Positions 51,655 through 61,203 of a stretch of 64,000 bases of DNA are shown piece by piece. The translations under genes and the position numbers were made by a program. The first letter of the stretch is position 1. The number at the start of each line of letters is the position of its first letter. The notes below the pieces were generated by a model, which worked only from the letters and a program-made list of their open reading frames with translations, had not been told where the DNA came from and did not search any database. The DNA is taken from positions 1 through 64,000 of the forward strand of contig SVTV01000001.1 of the NCBI GenBank assembly GCA_015063605.1, read 5' to 3'. The stretch is from Oscillospiraceae bacterium (GTDB lineage: Bacteria > Bacillota > Clostridia > Oscillospirales > SIG627).

Positions 51655-52968
51655 TTATGCCTCGTAGCCGGGCTTTCCGAGAAGACGGAACATATTCGTC
51701 TTATACGCTTCGACGCCGGGCTGATCGAAGGGATTGATTCCGAGAATGTATCCGGAAACTGCGCATGCCTTTTCGAAGAAGTATACCATGTAACCGAAGT
51801 TTTCTTCATCGGCGCAGGGCATTTCGAGAATTACATTGGGGATACCGCCGTCACGGTGAGCCGCCATGGAGCCTAAGAACGCCTTGTCGTTTACATAATG
51901 TAGAGACTTGCCCTCGATGTAGCCGATACCGTCGATGTTTGCCTCGTCATGGGGAATGCTTATTGTGTGGCGGGGTGCGCCGAGAGTGATGACTGTCTGG
52001 AAGATTATGCGCTTACCCTCCTGAACGTACTGACCTACGGAGTGAAGGTCTGTGGAGTATATAACGCTTCCGGGGAATATACCCTTGTTTTCTTTTCCTT
52101 CGCTTTCCGCAAAGAGCTGCTTGAGCCATTCGCCCGTGAATCTGAGATCGGGAACGAATGCGCCGAATACCTCCATATCCTTGCCCTTGGCGTGGAGGAT
52201 ATTGCGGATAGCCGCATATCTCATAACGGAGTTAGTTTCGTAATCCGTGTTGTCAAATTCCTTACGTGCCTTTTGTGCACCTGCCATCATGGCATCTATG
52301 TCGCATCCCGCAACTGCGATTGGAAGAAGTCCCACTGCGCTGAGAACACTGTATCTGCCGCCGATATCGTCGGGAACGACAAATGTTTCGTATCCTTCTA
52401 TTTCGGCAAATTCCTTCAATGTGCCGGGGCGGATCCTTGCATCGGTGGTAACGAATATTCTTTCCTTGCTGCCTTCTTTGCCGTATTCCTTTTCGAGAAG
52501 TTCACGGAATACTCTGAACGCTATTGCGGGCTCGGTCGTGGTGCCTGATTTTGATATAACGTTTATGGCAACTCTCTTGCCGCGGCAAAGCTCTACTGTC
52601 TCATAGAGGCTGTCGGAGTCTATGGAATTTCCTGCGAAGAGGATCATGGGATCGTTTCCGGAGAGAAGGTTGTGGTTTTCGCCCTTTACGAATTCGATAG
52701 CCGCACGTGCGCCTAAGTAAGAGCCGCCTATACCTATTACAACGAATACGTCGCACATCTCTCTTATTCTCTTTGCTGCTGCCTTTATACGTGCAAATTC
52801 ATCTTTATCGTAATTTTCGGGAAGAGTTACCCAGCCTACGGGCTGAGACTTATCCTGTACGTTTGAGTTGAGCTTTTCAGCCGCCGCAACGGTCTTTTCC
52901 TTCATTGACGCCATTTCCGCATCGGATATAAAGCCTTCGAGGAATCTTGTTTCAAGTTTTATTGACAT
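51655..52968 (-). CDS. pgi: Glucose-6-phosphate isomerase
   Basis: GIGGSYLGARAAIEF, ISKSGTTTEPAIAFR, NPFDQPGVEAYK. Confidence 0.93.
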   Translation of the reverse strand: MSIKLETRFLEGFISDAEMASMKEKTVAAAEKLNSNVQDKSQPVGWVTLPENYDKDEFARIKAAAKRIREMCDVFVVIGIGGSYLGARAAIEFVKGENHNLLSGNDPMILFAGNSIDSDSLYETVELCRGKRVAINVISKSGTTTEPAIAFRVFRELLEKEYGKEGSKERIFVTTDARIRPGTLKEFAEIEGYETFVVPDDIGGRYSVLSAVGLLPIAVAGCDIDAMMAGAQKARKEFDNTDYETNSVMRYAAIRNILHAKGKDMEVFGAFVPDLRFTGEWLKQLFAESEGKENKGIFPGSVIYSTDLHSVGQYVQEGKRIIFQTVITLGAPRHTISIPHDEANIDGIGYIEGKSLHYVNDKAFLGSMAAHRDGGIPNVILEMPCADEENFGYMVYFFEKACAVSGYILGINPFDQPGVEAYKTNMFRLLGKPGYEA

Positions 52969-53281
52969 TGTTTTTCGATAACGCCGCATTTACGGGCAGT
53001 ATTACCGCCGTCTTATTGCGGATGTTATCCCGTCCTTTCTTTTGTTGCTTTTTTGTATGATGATATTTTACCCCAAAACTTGCCATAACGCAAGATGAAA
53101 AGCGTAAAAAATTGAAAAAAATAAATTTTTTCTTCAATATTAGATGTCATAAACCCCTTTTCGCCCCGTTCGAGGGGTTCGGCATACTTGACAATAGCCG
53201 TATACATATGCTAAAATATATAAAATATTCAAATGCGCTATATAATTAATGATGTGTTTTTAAAAAAGAAAGGCGGGTCTT

Positions 53282-55168
53282 ATGGGTTACAATGATAATG
53301 ATGATTTCTGGACTCTCGATAAGCTTATACCTCCAAGATCCGCCCGTCAGATACCGAAGGGGGAAGAGCCCCGCAGAGGTACATCCGATATAAGCTTTGC
53401 CGAGATAAAGCAGAATGCCGGTACGGAAAAGCCGGACAAGCGGGAAGAGCCCCTGAGCTTTGTATCCGTGCCGAAAAGCTATGTGAAGTCGGAGTCACGT
53501 ACCTCGGAGACGCGCACATCGGAAAGCGTTACGAAAAAAATAGAATTTACGGAAAGCAAGGTGCTTGTATCGGCACAGCTTTCTCCTGCTCTTTCCTATT
53601 CCATGAGAGGGCAAGGCTTTTTGAAAAGCGCCCTCGATACCGAAAGGTATTATTCCGAAGGTATAGAAAGGGAAGACCTTCCCTTTGACGGCAGGATGAC
53701 GGAAAGGGAAAAGGCTATCCACGTTCCCATATATGCTCTCATGCCCACCTTCAGGGATATGACATCCGCTCAGAAGAGATGGTACGAATATTGGAAGCTT
53801 TGCCAGATCGAAAAGCATAAGCTCGATACGGAAAGCTCATACTTTTATCTTTACATTTCCGAAACGCTGAATCTTTGCGAGGGTGAGCTTATCTCTCCCG
53901 ATTACGCTCTGGACAGACTCCTGTGGCTTGCCGAGACGTATTGCCTCGACGATTCCGGCACGGGCGTGATGCTGAGAAGGATACTGACAGACTGCATATT
54001 TGATCTTGTCATCTCGCAGGAGCTTCCTTTCCCCACGGAAAGGCTTGCGGGAATATTCGACGAAAGATACATCCCCTCAAGACCTCTTCTTTGCAGTGTG
54101 TATATTGCCGATCACGTGCTTTCGGGGGAGTGCTATATAAAGAAGCTTGACAAAAAAGCATTGAGCTTTGTTTTCAGATATATAAGCGATCACGATTATA
54201 CGAAATCGAAGTATTACCAAAGAGATCCCGAATACGCCTCCTTTGCGGATAAGTGCTTTGCCGATACCGCTCCCGCCGTTCTCATTTCCGATTGTATCAA
54301 AAGCGGCAGAACGGGTGAGGCATCCGCTATGATATCCGCATCCCTTATGACCACCACAAGAAGGCTTTACCCCGGTGCGCTTACGGATACGGAGCTGACG
54401 AAAACAGTGGTGCTGGAGCATTACCCCGTATTTGCAGATCCTTCATTCCGTGCCGCCAGCGGTGCTTTGTTCAAATACATTGAAAATAAAGTCAGAGGCG
54501 TTTACGGCATAAAGACGAAAATGTCGGGTGTCAATATAAACGAGGAGCGCAGAAAAAAGGTGGATGAGTATTTTTATCCCCTTGAGGAAAAGCAGAGGAT
54601 CGAGGCTCACGAAAGAGCCCTCGAAAAGCAAAGAAGCAGAAAACGCTTTGCCGATGCGGAAACGGTCACGCATGAAGGATCGCAGCCTGCGAAAAAGCGC
54701 AGTATCGAGGATATCGTCATCGATACGGGAAGGGCTTCCATGATAGAGGAAAGCTCCTGGAGCAACACGGCGAAGCTGATGGAGGGTATCGAATTTGAGG
54801 ATGATGTCCTTGACGATCCTTCGGCACTCATCTCTCTGAATAATGAAAACGATACGGCAGAAGATGCAGCTTCGGAAACGGAAAAGCATGAAGAGGCGAA
54901 GACCGTGTATGAGGACGTATACGAGGAATTCGTTTCCTCTCTCGACGATCTTTCGCTTTCACTCATGAAGCTTCTTTTTGAGGGTGACATTCCGAAGGCT
55001 CATAAGCTGTGTGAAAAGAGAGGTATATTCCTTCAGGCGGCAGTGGATGGAATAAACGATAAGGCGGCTGAGATAACGGGAGACATAGTTATAAACGACG
55101 ATAACGAAATTATAGAGGATTACAGAGATGATATCTCGGAAAGGATAAAGCATAAATGGATGAGCTGA
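53282..55168 (+). CDS. TerB_N domain-containing protein
   Basis: YALMPTFRDMTSAQKRWYEYWK...DTESSYFYLYISETLNL, characteristic of the TerB N-terminal domain. Confidence 0.75.
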   Translation: MGYNDNDDFWTLDKLIPPRSARQIPKGEEPRRGTSDISFAEIKQNAGTEKPDKREEPLSFVSVPKSYVKSESRTSETRTSESVTKKIEFTESKVLVSAQLSPALSYSMRGQGFLKSALDTERYYSEGIEREDLPFDGRMTEREKAIHVPIYALMPTFRDMTSAQKRWYEYWKLCQIEKHKLDTESSYFYLYISETLNLCEGELISPDYALDRLLWLAETYCLDDSGTGVMLRRILTDCIFDLVISQELPFPTERLAGIFDERYIPSRPLLCSVYIADHVLSGECYIKKLDKKALSFVFRYISDHDYTKSKYYQRDPEYASFADKCFADTAPAVLISDCIKSGRTGEASAMISASLMTTTRRLYPGALTDTELTKTVVLEHYPVFADPSFRAASGALFKYIENKVRGVYGIKTKMSGVNINEERRKKVDEYFYPLEEKQRIEAHERALEKQRSRKRFADAETVTHEGSQPAKKRSIEDIVIDTGRASMIEESSWSNTAKLMEGIEFEDDVLDDPSALISLNNENDTAEDAASETEKHEEAKTVYEDVYEEFVSSLDDLSLSLMKLLFEGDIPKAHKLCEKRGIFLQAAVDGINDKAAEITGDIVINDDNEIIEDYRDDISERIKHKWMS

Positions 55169-56502
55169 ATTTGAAGATACCCAAAAGAGTGCTGGGAACA
55201 CTTCTCAATGCCTATTCGGCAGGCGTTGTGCCCAGAAGCGGACTTGAGTATGCCGCTATAGGAAGAAACGAAGAAATAGACATGTTTCTGTCCGATTTTG
55301 AAGAGGTATCCTCGGGCATGGGTGCCTTCAGATTTGTCATAGGCAAATACGGAAGCGGAAAAAGCTTTCTTCTGAACCTTATAAGATGCAACGCCATGGA
55401 AAGAGGCTTTATCACCGCAGACTGCGATCTTTCTCCCGAGAGAAGATTCCACGGCAGTAAGGGTCAGGGTCTGGCGACCTTCCGTGAATTGATGAAGAAT
55501 CTTTCGTCACGCTCCTCTCCCGACGGAGGTGCGCTTTCGAAAATACTTACAAAGTGGTTTTCCGATATTCAGATGAAGGCGGTATCCGAGGGACTCACAA
55601 ACGGAACTGCGGAATTTTACGGATATACGGAGAAAATAATATACGAGACCGCATCATCCCTTACCGAACTTGTAAACGGATTTGATTTTGCGGTGGTGCT
55701 GAAGCATTTTTATGATGGATGCTCCTCTCCCGGAGATGAGGGCGAGGCGAAAAAGGAAACGGCTCTCAAATGGCTGAGGGGTGAATTCTCAACGAGAATG
55801 GAGCTTCGTGCTTCGGGACTCGGTGTGGCTTCCATGATAGACGACATGAATTGGTACGACTTCGTGAAGCTTTACGCCGCATTCTTCAGAAGGATAGGCT
55901 ACAAGGGATTTTTCGTCTTCTTTGACGAATGTGTAAACCTTTACAAGATAACGAACCGTCAATCGAGAGAGGCAAATTACGAAAAGATACTGTCCATGTT
56001 CAACGATGTCCTTCAGGGAAAGGCGCAGGGCGTGGGTATCGTTCTCGGAGGAACGCCTGCGTTTCTGGAGGACAACAGAAGAGGTCTTTTCAGCTATGAG
56101 GCATTGAGAAGCAGACTTCAGACGGGACGCTTCGGTGAAGGGTACAGAAATTACTTTTCTCCCGTGATAAAGCTTGAAAGGCTGGGAGATGAGGAGCTGT
56201 ATGCTCTTGTTGTCAGAATGTTCAAGCTCCATTCCATGTATCATGGAGTAAAGCTTGATGTGACGGAGGAGGATCTTGTTGCTTTCCTGAAGATAGTTCT
56301 GGGCATCATGGGTGCGGATGAAATGATAACGCCACGTGAGGTGGTGAGAGACCTTTTGAACATCCTGAATATAATGCTTCGTGAGAAGAACGTTACCTTC
56401 CGTCAGCTTCTCGGTGAAAATGTAAAGCTTACCGATGATAAAAAGGATGAGGATGACGGAGACGATGACGGACTTTTCGACTTTGACGATATAACTCTTT
56501 GA
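55156..56502 (+). CDS. DUF2791 / BrxD-like P-loop ATP-binding protein
   Basis: FRFVIGKYGSGKSFLLNLIRCNAMERGFITADCDLSPERR; Walker B GFFVFFDECVNLYK; overlaps the TerB_N gene by 13 bp. Confidence 0.8.
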   Translation: MDELNLKIPKRVLGTLLNAYSAGVVPRSGLEYAAIGRNEEIDMFLSDFEEVSSGMGAFRFVIGKYGSGKSFLLNLIRCNAMERGFITADCDLSPERRFHGSKGQGLATFRELMKNLSSRSSPDGGALSKILTKWFSDIQMKAVSEGLTNGTAEFYGYTEKIIYETASSLTELVNGFDFAVVLKHFYDGCSSPGDEGEAKKETALKWLRGEFSTRMELRASGLGVASMIDDMNWYDFVKLYAAFFRRIGYKGFFVFFDECVNLYKITNRQSREANYEKILSMFNDVLQGKAQGVGIVLGGTPAFLEDNRRGLFSYEALRSRLQTGRFGEGYRNYFSPVIKLERLGDEELYALVVRMFKLHSMYHGVKLDVTEEDLVAFLKIVLGIMGADEMITPREVVRDLLNILNIMLREKNVTFRQLLGENVKLTDDKKDEDDGDDDGLFDFDDITL

Positions 56503-56523
56503 GAAAAGGTCATTGATGAGAAA

Positions 56524-57348
56524 ATGAAAACGATAACAGGAAGAACGAACCCTGCGGTAATGCTTGCCGCTTCATTGAAGGATAAAAAGAACAGGGACGA
56601 AACGGGACTTTTGCGCTTTGAGGGCAGAACGATGCTTGAGGAGCTTATACAGAGAAAGAGGCCGTGCAAGTCGATATTCGTTACGGCAAGATTCTTTGAC
56701 AGAAATACGGATCTTGTGTTTGAAGCGGAGAAAAACGGATACGGCGTCGAGCCCGCCGAGGTGTATCTCGTTACCGACGGGGTATACGATAAGATCACGG
56801 AGCAATCCTCTCCCGACGGAGTGCTCTGCATATGCGAAAAAAAGCATTTTGAAAACATCTGCGACATGACACGCTCCTTTGACGGGAAAGGATTTATTCC
56901 TCCCGAAAGATCGAAGGGCATCATGATATGCGAGGATATACGTGATCCGGGAAACGTGGGAACGGTGATAAGAAGCGCCGCCGCCTTCGGTACGGATGCT
57001 GTATTCCTTTGCGGATGTGCCGATATATATTCCCAGAAGACTCTGCGTGCGGCAATGGGTGCCGCCTTTACAACGGGAATATACATTTTCAAGGATATTT
57101 CCGATGCGGTAAGGCTTGCGAAGAGTAACGGATACACGGTCATCGCAACGGCTCTCCACCGTGATGCGGAATATGTGGAATACGGCTCTCTTCCCGAAAG
57201 ATGCGCCGTGATGATAGGAAGCGAGGGCTCCGGATTGAGCGAAGAGGCGATAGCGCTTTCCGATAAGAAGGCTGTAATTAAAACGGAGATGGAATCCCTC
57301 AATGCCGCAAGTGCGGCGACGCTGTTCATATATCTTATGAGCAGATAA
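56524..57348 (+). CDS. TrmH/SpoU family RNA 2'-O-methyltransferase
   Basis: DIRDPGNVGTVIRSAAAFG and MIGSEGSGLSEEAI motifs. Confidence 0.9.
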   Translation: MKTITGRTNPAVMLAASLKDKKNRDETGLLRFEGRTMLEELIQRKRPCKSIFVTARFFDRNTDLVFEAEKNGYGVEPAEVYLVTDGVYDKITEQSSPDGVLCICEKKHFENICDMTRSFDGKGFIPPERSKGIMICEDIRDPGNVGTVIRSAAAFGTDAVFLCGCADIYSQKTLRAAMGAAFTTGIYIFKDISDAVRLAKSNGYTVIATALHRDAEYVEYGSLPERCAVMIGSEGSGLSEEAIALSDKKAVIKTEMESLNAASAATLFIYLMSR

Positions 57349-57362
57349 GGAACAAAGAAAGG

Positions 57363-58814
57363 ATGCAAAAGGTAATGAGAGACGATATTTTATATTGGGT
57401 ATGGCTTTCCCTCACATCTATGCCGGGAAGCATGGTATCGGGAAGACTTCTGAGCTATTTCGGAAGCCCCGGGGAAATATACCGTGCCGATGAATCGTCT
57501 TTTTCCGATTCTCCCTTGGATATGTCCGCGGATGCACTGAAGCCCTTTTTGAATAAAAGCCTTAAAAGCGCCGAGCGTATCCTTGAATACTGCGAAAAGA
57601 ATAAGATAGGTATAATGACCTCCTCCGATCCCTTTTACCCTCCGAGGCTTGGGATGCTCCGAAACCGTCCCATACTTCTTTATTACATAGGCTCATTTGT
57701 GGATTTCGATACTGTCCCCTGCGTTTCCGTGGTGGGAATGAGAAAAATGAGCGAATACGGAAGAGTATGTGCGGATAAGATATCATACGATCTTGCGAAA
57801 AAGGGCGTATGTATCGTAAGCGGTATGGCAAAGGGCATAGATGCAGCTGCCCACGGCGGTGCGCTTCGTGCGGGAGGAAAGACCATTGCGGTCATGGGAA
57901 GCGGTCTTGATGTGGTGTACCCCTCGGAAAACAGAGCTCTTTATGAGAAAATATGCTCCGACGGTCTTGTCATAAGTGAATTTGCACCGGGAACACCTCC
58001 AAACGGAAGAAACTTTCCCATAAGAAACAGGATAATAAGCGGTATATCCTCCGCTGTCATCGTTGCCGAGGCTGCGGAAAGGAGTGGCTCTCTCATTACG
58101 GCGGAATACGCCATACGCCAAAGAAAGCTTCTTTTTGCGATCCCCGGTAAGATTACCGACGAAAGCTCCAAGGGGACGAACCGCCTTATCGCCATAGGCG
58201 CAAGGGCGTGCACCTGCGCCGAGGATGTGCTTTCCTGCGTTGAAAAGGAATTCAAGAGTGCGGAGCTTGGAAGCAAGATACCTCTCCGTCCCCGTGAAAA
58301 GGCTTCGGAAAAGAAGTCTTTTGAAAATACACCTTCGGAAAAGGAGAACAACAGATCCGATTTCGTGTTTTCGGGAAAGAGAAGGGAAGAAGAGGTCGGG
58401 GAAACGGGCGGAAATATCGTTCCTCCGGATTTCTTTGAAAAGGATAAAACACCTCTTTTCGGTAAAGAGGGAAGTAAAACAACAAACAAAAAGGAAAAAG
58501 ATGCCCCGTCACAGCCTTATCCCGAAAAAGAGGACAAGAGTGACAGCGGCAAAAAGGATCGTGAAGGCTTTAGCGATAACGTCAATGACTTTTCCGCAGG
58601 TACTCTTGAAAGACCGGGCGAGTTTATGAAGCTTTCCGACAATGAAAGAGCATTGTATCTCTATCTTACGGGAGATCCCGTTTACGGCGAGCCCTGCTTT
58701 ATAGATGATATTGAATGCGGACTTACTCCCGCAGAGCTGATGAGTGCCGTGACCATGCTTGAAATAAAAGGTCTTGCCGAGCATTCGGGCGTGGGGAAGA
58801 TAAAAGCTGTGTAG
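57363..58814 (+). CDS. dprA: DNA-processing protein DprA
   Basis: VVGMRKMSEYG, VSGMAKGIDAAAHGGAL, IAVMGSGLDVVYP, NFPIRNRIISG motifs; charged linker and C-terminal winged-helix-like segment. Confidence 0.93.
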   Translation: MQKVMRDDILYWVWLSLTSMPGSMVSGRLLSYFGSPGEIYRADESSFSDSPLDMSADALKPFLNKSLKSAERILEYCEKNKIGIMTSSDPFYPPRLGMLRNRPILLYYIGSFVDFDTVPCVSVVGMRKMSEYGRVCADKISYDLAKKGVCIVSGMAKGIDAAAHGGALRAGGKTIAVMGSGLDVVYPSENRALYEKICSDGLVISEFAPGTPPNGRNFPIRNRIISGISSAVIVAEAAERSGSLITAEYAIRQRKLLFAIPGKITDESSKGTNRLIAIGARACTCAEDVLSCVEKEFKSAELGSKIPLRPREKASEKKSFENTPSEKENNRSDFVFSGKRREEEVGETGGNIVPPDFFEKDKTPLFGKEGSKTTNKKEKDAPSQPYPEKEDKSDSGKKDREGFSDNVNDFSAGTLERPGEFMKLSDNERALYLYLTGDPVYGEPCFIDDIECGLTPAELMSAVTMLEIKGLAEHSGVGKIKAV

Positions 58815-58870
58815 GCTTACGAATAAATTTGAATATGCGTCGAATCTTGTGAAAGGTACGGTTTAAATAA

Positions 58871-61147
58871 ATGAACAATCTTGTAATAATCGAGTCACCC
58901 TTTAAGGCAAATACGATAAAGGGATATCTTACGTCAAGCTATAACGTTGTGGCTTGCAAGGGACATTTGAGAGACCTCCCCAAAAGCTCTCTCGGAATTG
59001 ATATTGAAAACAATTATCAGCCGAAATATATAACGATAAGAGGAAAGGGCGATATACTTACGGAGCTTCGCCGTGAAGCGAAAAAGGCGGACAGAGTATA
59101 CCTTGCAACGGACCCCGACCGTGAGGGAGAAGCGATCGCATGGCATCTTTCCCAAAGTCTGGGGCTTGATCCATCCAAAATAAAGAGGGCACGCTTTAAC
59201 GAGCTTTCCAAGCCCGCCGTAAGAGAGGCGATACAGAAGGCGGGAGAAATTAATATGGATCTTGTTGATTCTCAGCAGGCGAGAAGGCTTCTTGACCGTC
59301 TTGTGGGATATAAGATAAGTCCCCTTTTGTGGAAGAAGATAAGAAGCGGTCTTTCTGCGGGAAGAGTGCAATCAGTGGCAACGAGAATGATCGTTGACAG
59401 AGAAAATGAGATAAGAGCCTTCAAGAGCGAGGAGTATTGGACGATAGACGCCGTATTTACTCCCGAAAAGGGAAGGAGCTTCAAGGCGAGATATTACGGT
59501 ACGGAAAACGGAAGAGTAAGCCTTGCCAACGGCGGAGAGGCTGAAAAGGTATTGAAGAGCCTTGAGGGTGCATCTTATTTCGTATCCAAGGTAACGGCAT
59601 CGGAAAAGCAGAGAAATCCTTCCCCTCCCTTTACCACATCACTTCTTCAGCAGGAGGCTTACAGAAAATTGGGCTTCCAGTCTCAGCGCACCATGATGAT
59701 AGCGCAGGAGCTTTATGAGGGCTTGAGTCTCGGTAAAAGCGGTCAGCACGGTCTTATCACCTATATGAGAACGGACTCCGTCCGTGTTTCCGATGAGGCG
59801 AGAGAAGCGGCGAAGGAATATATAATCAAGAATTACGGTGCGGAATACTATCCCGAAACACCGAGAAATTACAAATCAAAGTCGAGAACGCAGGATGCTC
59901 ACGAGGCGATACGTCCCGTAAATCTTTCCTTCTCACCCGAAAGCGTCAAGGCGTTCCTTTCAAACGATCAGTATAAGCTGTATAAGCTCGTCTGGGACAG
60001 ATTCCTTGCAAGCCAGATGGCAAGTGCAAAGATAAACGGTCTTGCCGTTGTTATCGAAGCCGTTCCCGTAACGGGAGAGGAGCATCCCTTGTTCAAGGCG
60101 TCGGGCGACACCATAGCCTTCAACGGATTCCTTGCGGCGTACGATGAGGCGGGCGAGGAGAATGAGGATTCGAGAAATGTGACCGAAACGAAGAATGCCC
60201 GTCTTCCCATGCTGACGGAAAAGCAGACCGTCACCGCCAAGAGCATAGATCCCGCTCAGAACTTCACAAAGCCCCCTCAGAGATATACGGAGGGTACTCT
60301 CGTTAAGGTTCTTGAGGAAAAGGGAATAGGCAGACCAAGTACCTTTGCCACCACCATTTCCCTCATTATCTCGAGAGGCTACGTTTCGAGAAAGAACAAG
60401 ATGCTTGTGCCCACCAATCTCGGCGAGGTTACCACGGAGCTTATGCTCAATTTCTTTGAGCCCATCATGGATTACAAGTATACGGCAAAGCTTGAAAACG
60501 AGCTTGACGATATTGCCGAAGGCGACAAAGGCTATATTTCCGTTATAGATGAATTCTACAAGCAGCTCAAGGAGCTTCTTGATAAAGCGGAAGCCGAGAC
60601 GGGCGAGGAAAAGATAAAATTTGAGGAGCAGAAGCTTGATTTCAAATGCGATAAATGCGGCGGCGATATGATCCTCAAGAGAAGCCGTTACGGATATTTT
60701 GCGGGATGCTCAAATTATCCCGAATGCCGTAATATAGTGGCTACCGACGATCAGGGCAATCCCAAGGTCAAGGACGAGCCCGTTATTATAGAGGGTGAAT
60801 TCTGTCCCAAGTGCGGCGGTAGAATGATAAAGAAGAGAAGCCGTTACGGTGAGTATCTGGCTTGCGAAAAGCATCCTCACGAATGCGATTTCACAAAGCA
60901 GTACAACATGGATACGGGCATCCAATGCCCGGAATGTAAGAAGGGCACGATAGTGAGAAAGAAAGGCGCACGCTCTTACTTTTACGGATGTTCGGAATAT
61001 CCCGAATGCAACTTTGTGATGTGGTATAAGCCTGTAGCGGACAGAAGATGTCCCAAGTGCGGCGGAATACTTGCGGTAAAGAAAAACGAGACAGTCTGTA
61101 TCGGAAAGGACTGCGATTTCAAGGAGCAGAACACCGAAAGCAACTGA
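58871..61147 (+). CDS. topA: DNA topoisomerase I
   Basis: VIIESPFKANTI, YLATDPDREGEAIAWHL, GLITYMRTDSVRVS, four C-terminal zinc-ribbon-like segments. Confidence 0.95.
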   Translation: MNNLVIIESPFKANTIKGYLTSSYNVVACKGHLRDLPKSSLGIDIENNYQPKYITIRGKGDILTELRREAKKADRVYLATDPDREGEAIAWHLSQSLGLDPSKIKRARFNELSKPAVREAIQKAGEINMDLVDSQQARRLLDRLVGYKISPLLWKKIRSGLSAGRVQSVATRMIVDRENEIRAFKSEEYWTIDAVFTPEKGRSFKARYYGTENGRVSLANGGEAEKVLKSLEGASYFVSKVTASEKQRNPSPPFTTSLLQQEAYRKLGFQSQRTMMIAQELYEGLSLGKSGQHGLITYMRTDSVRVSDEAREAAKEYIIKNYGAEYYPETPRNYKSKSRTQDAHEAIRPVNLSFSPESVKAFLSNDQYKLYKLVWDRFLASQMASAKINGLAVVIEAVPVTGEEHPLFKASGDTIAFNGFLAAYDEAGEENEDSRNVTETKNARLPMLTEKQTVTAKSIDPAQNFTKPPQRYTEGTLVKVLEEKGIGRPSTFATTISLIISRGYVSRKNKMLVPTNLGEVTTELMLNFFEPIMDYKYTAKLENELDDIAEGDKGYISVIDEFYKQLKELLDKAEAETGEEKIKFEEQKLDFKCDKCGGDMILKRSRYGYFAGCSNYPECRNIVATDDQGNPKVKDEPVIIEGEFCPKCGGRMIKKRSRYGEYLACEKHPHECDFTKQYNMDTGIQCPECKKGTIVRKKGARSYFYGCSEYPECNFVMWYKPVADRRCPKCGGILAVKKNETVCIGKDCDFKEQNTESN

Positions 61148-61203
61148 TCTTAACGATGAGACCCATAACAAGAACTGAAAAAATGTGAAAGGAAGGTATA
61201 TTC

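Noticed and set aside
58260-58620. Insertion in dprA as a separate domain
   Set aside because: The segment is Lys/Glu/Ser-rich and repetitive, consistent with a disordered linker between the Rossmann core and the C-terminal winged helix.
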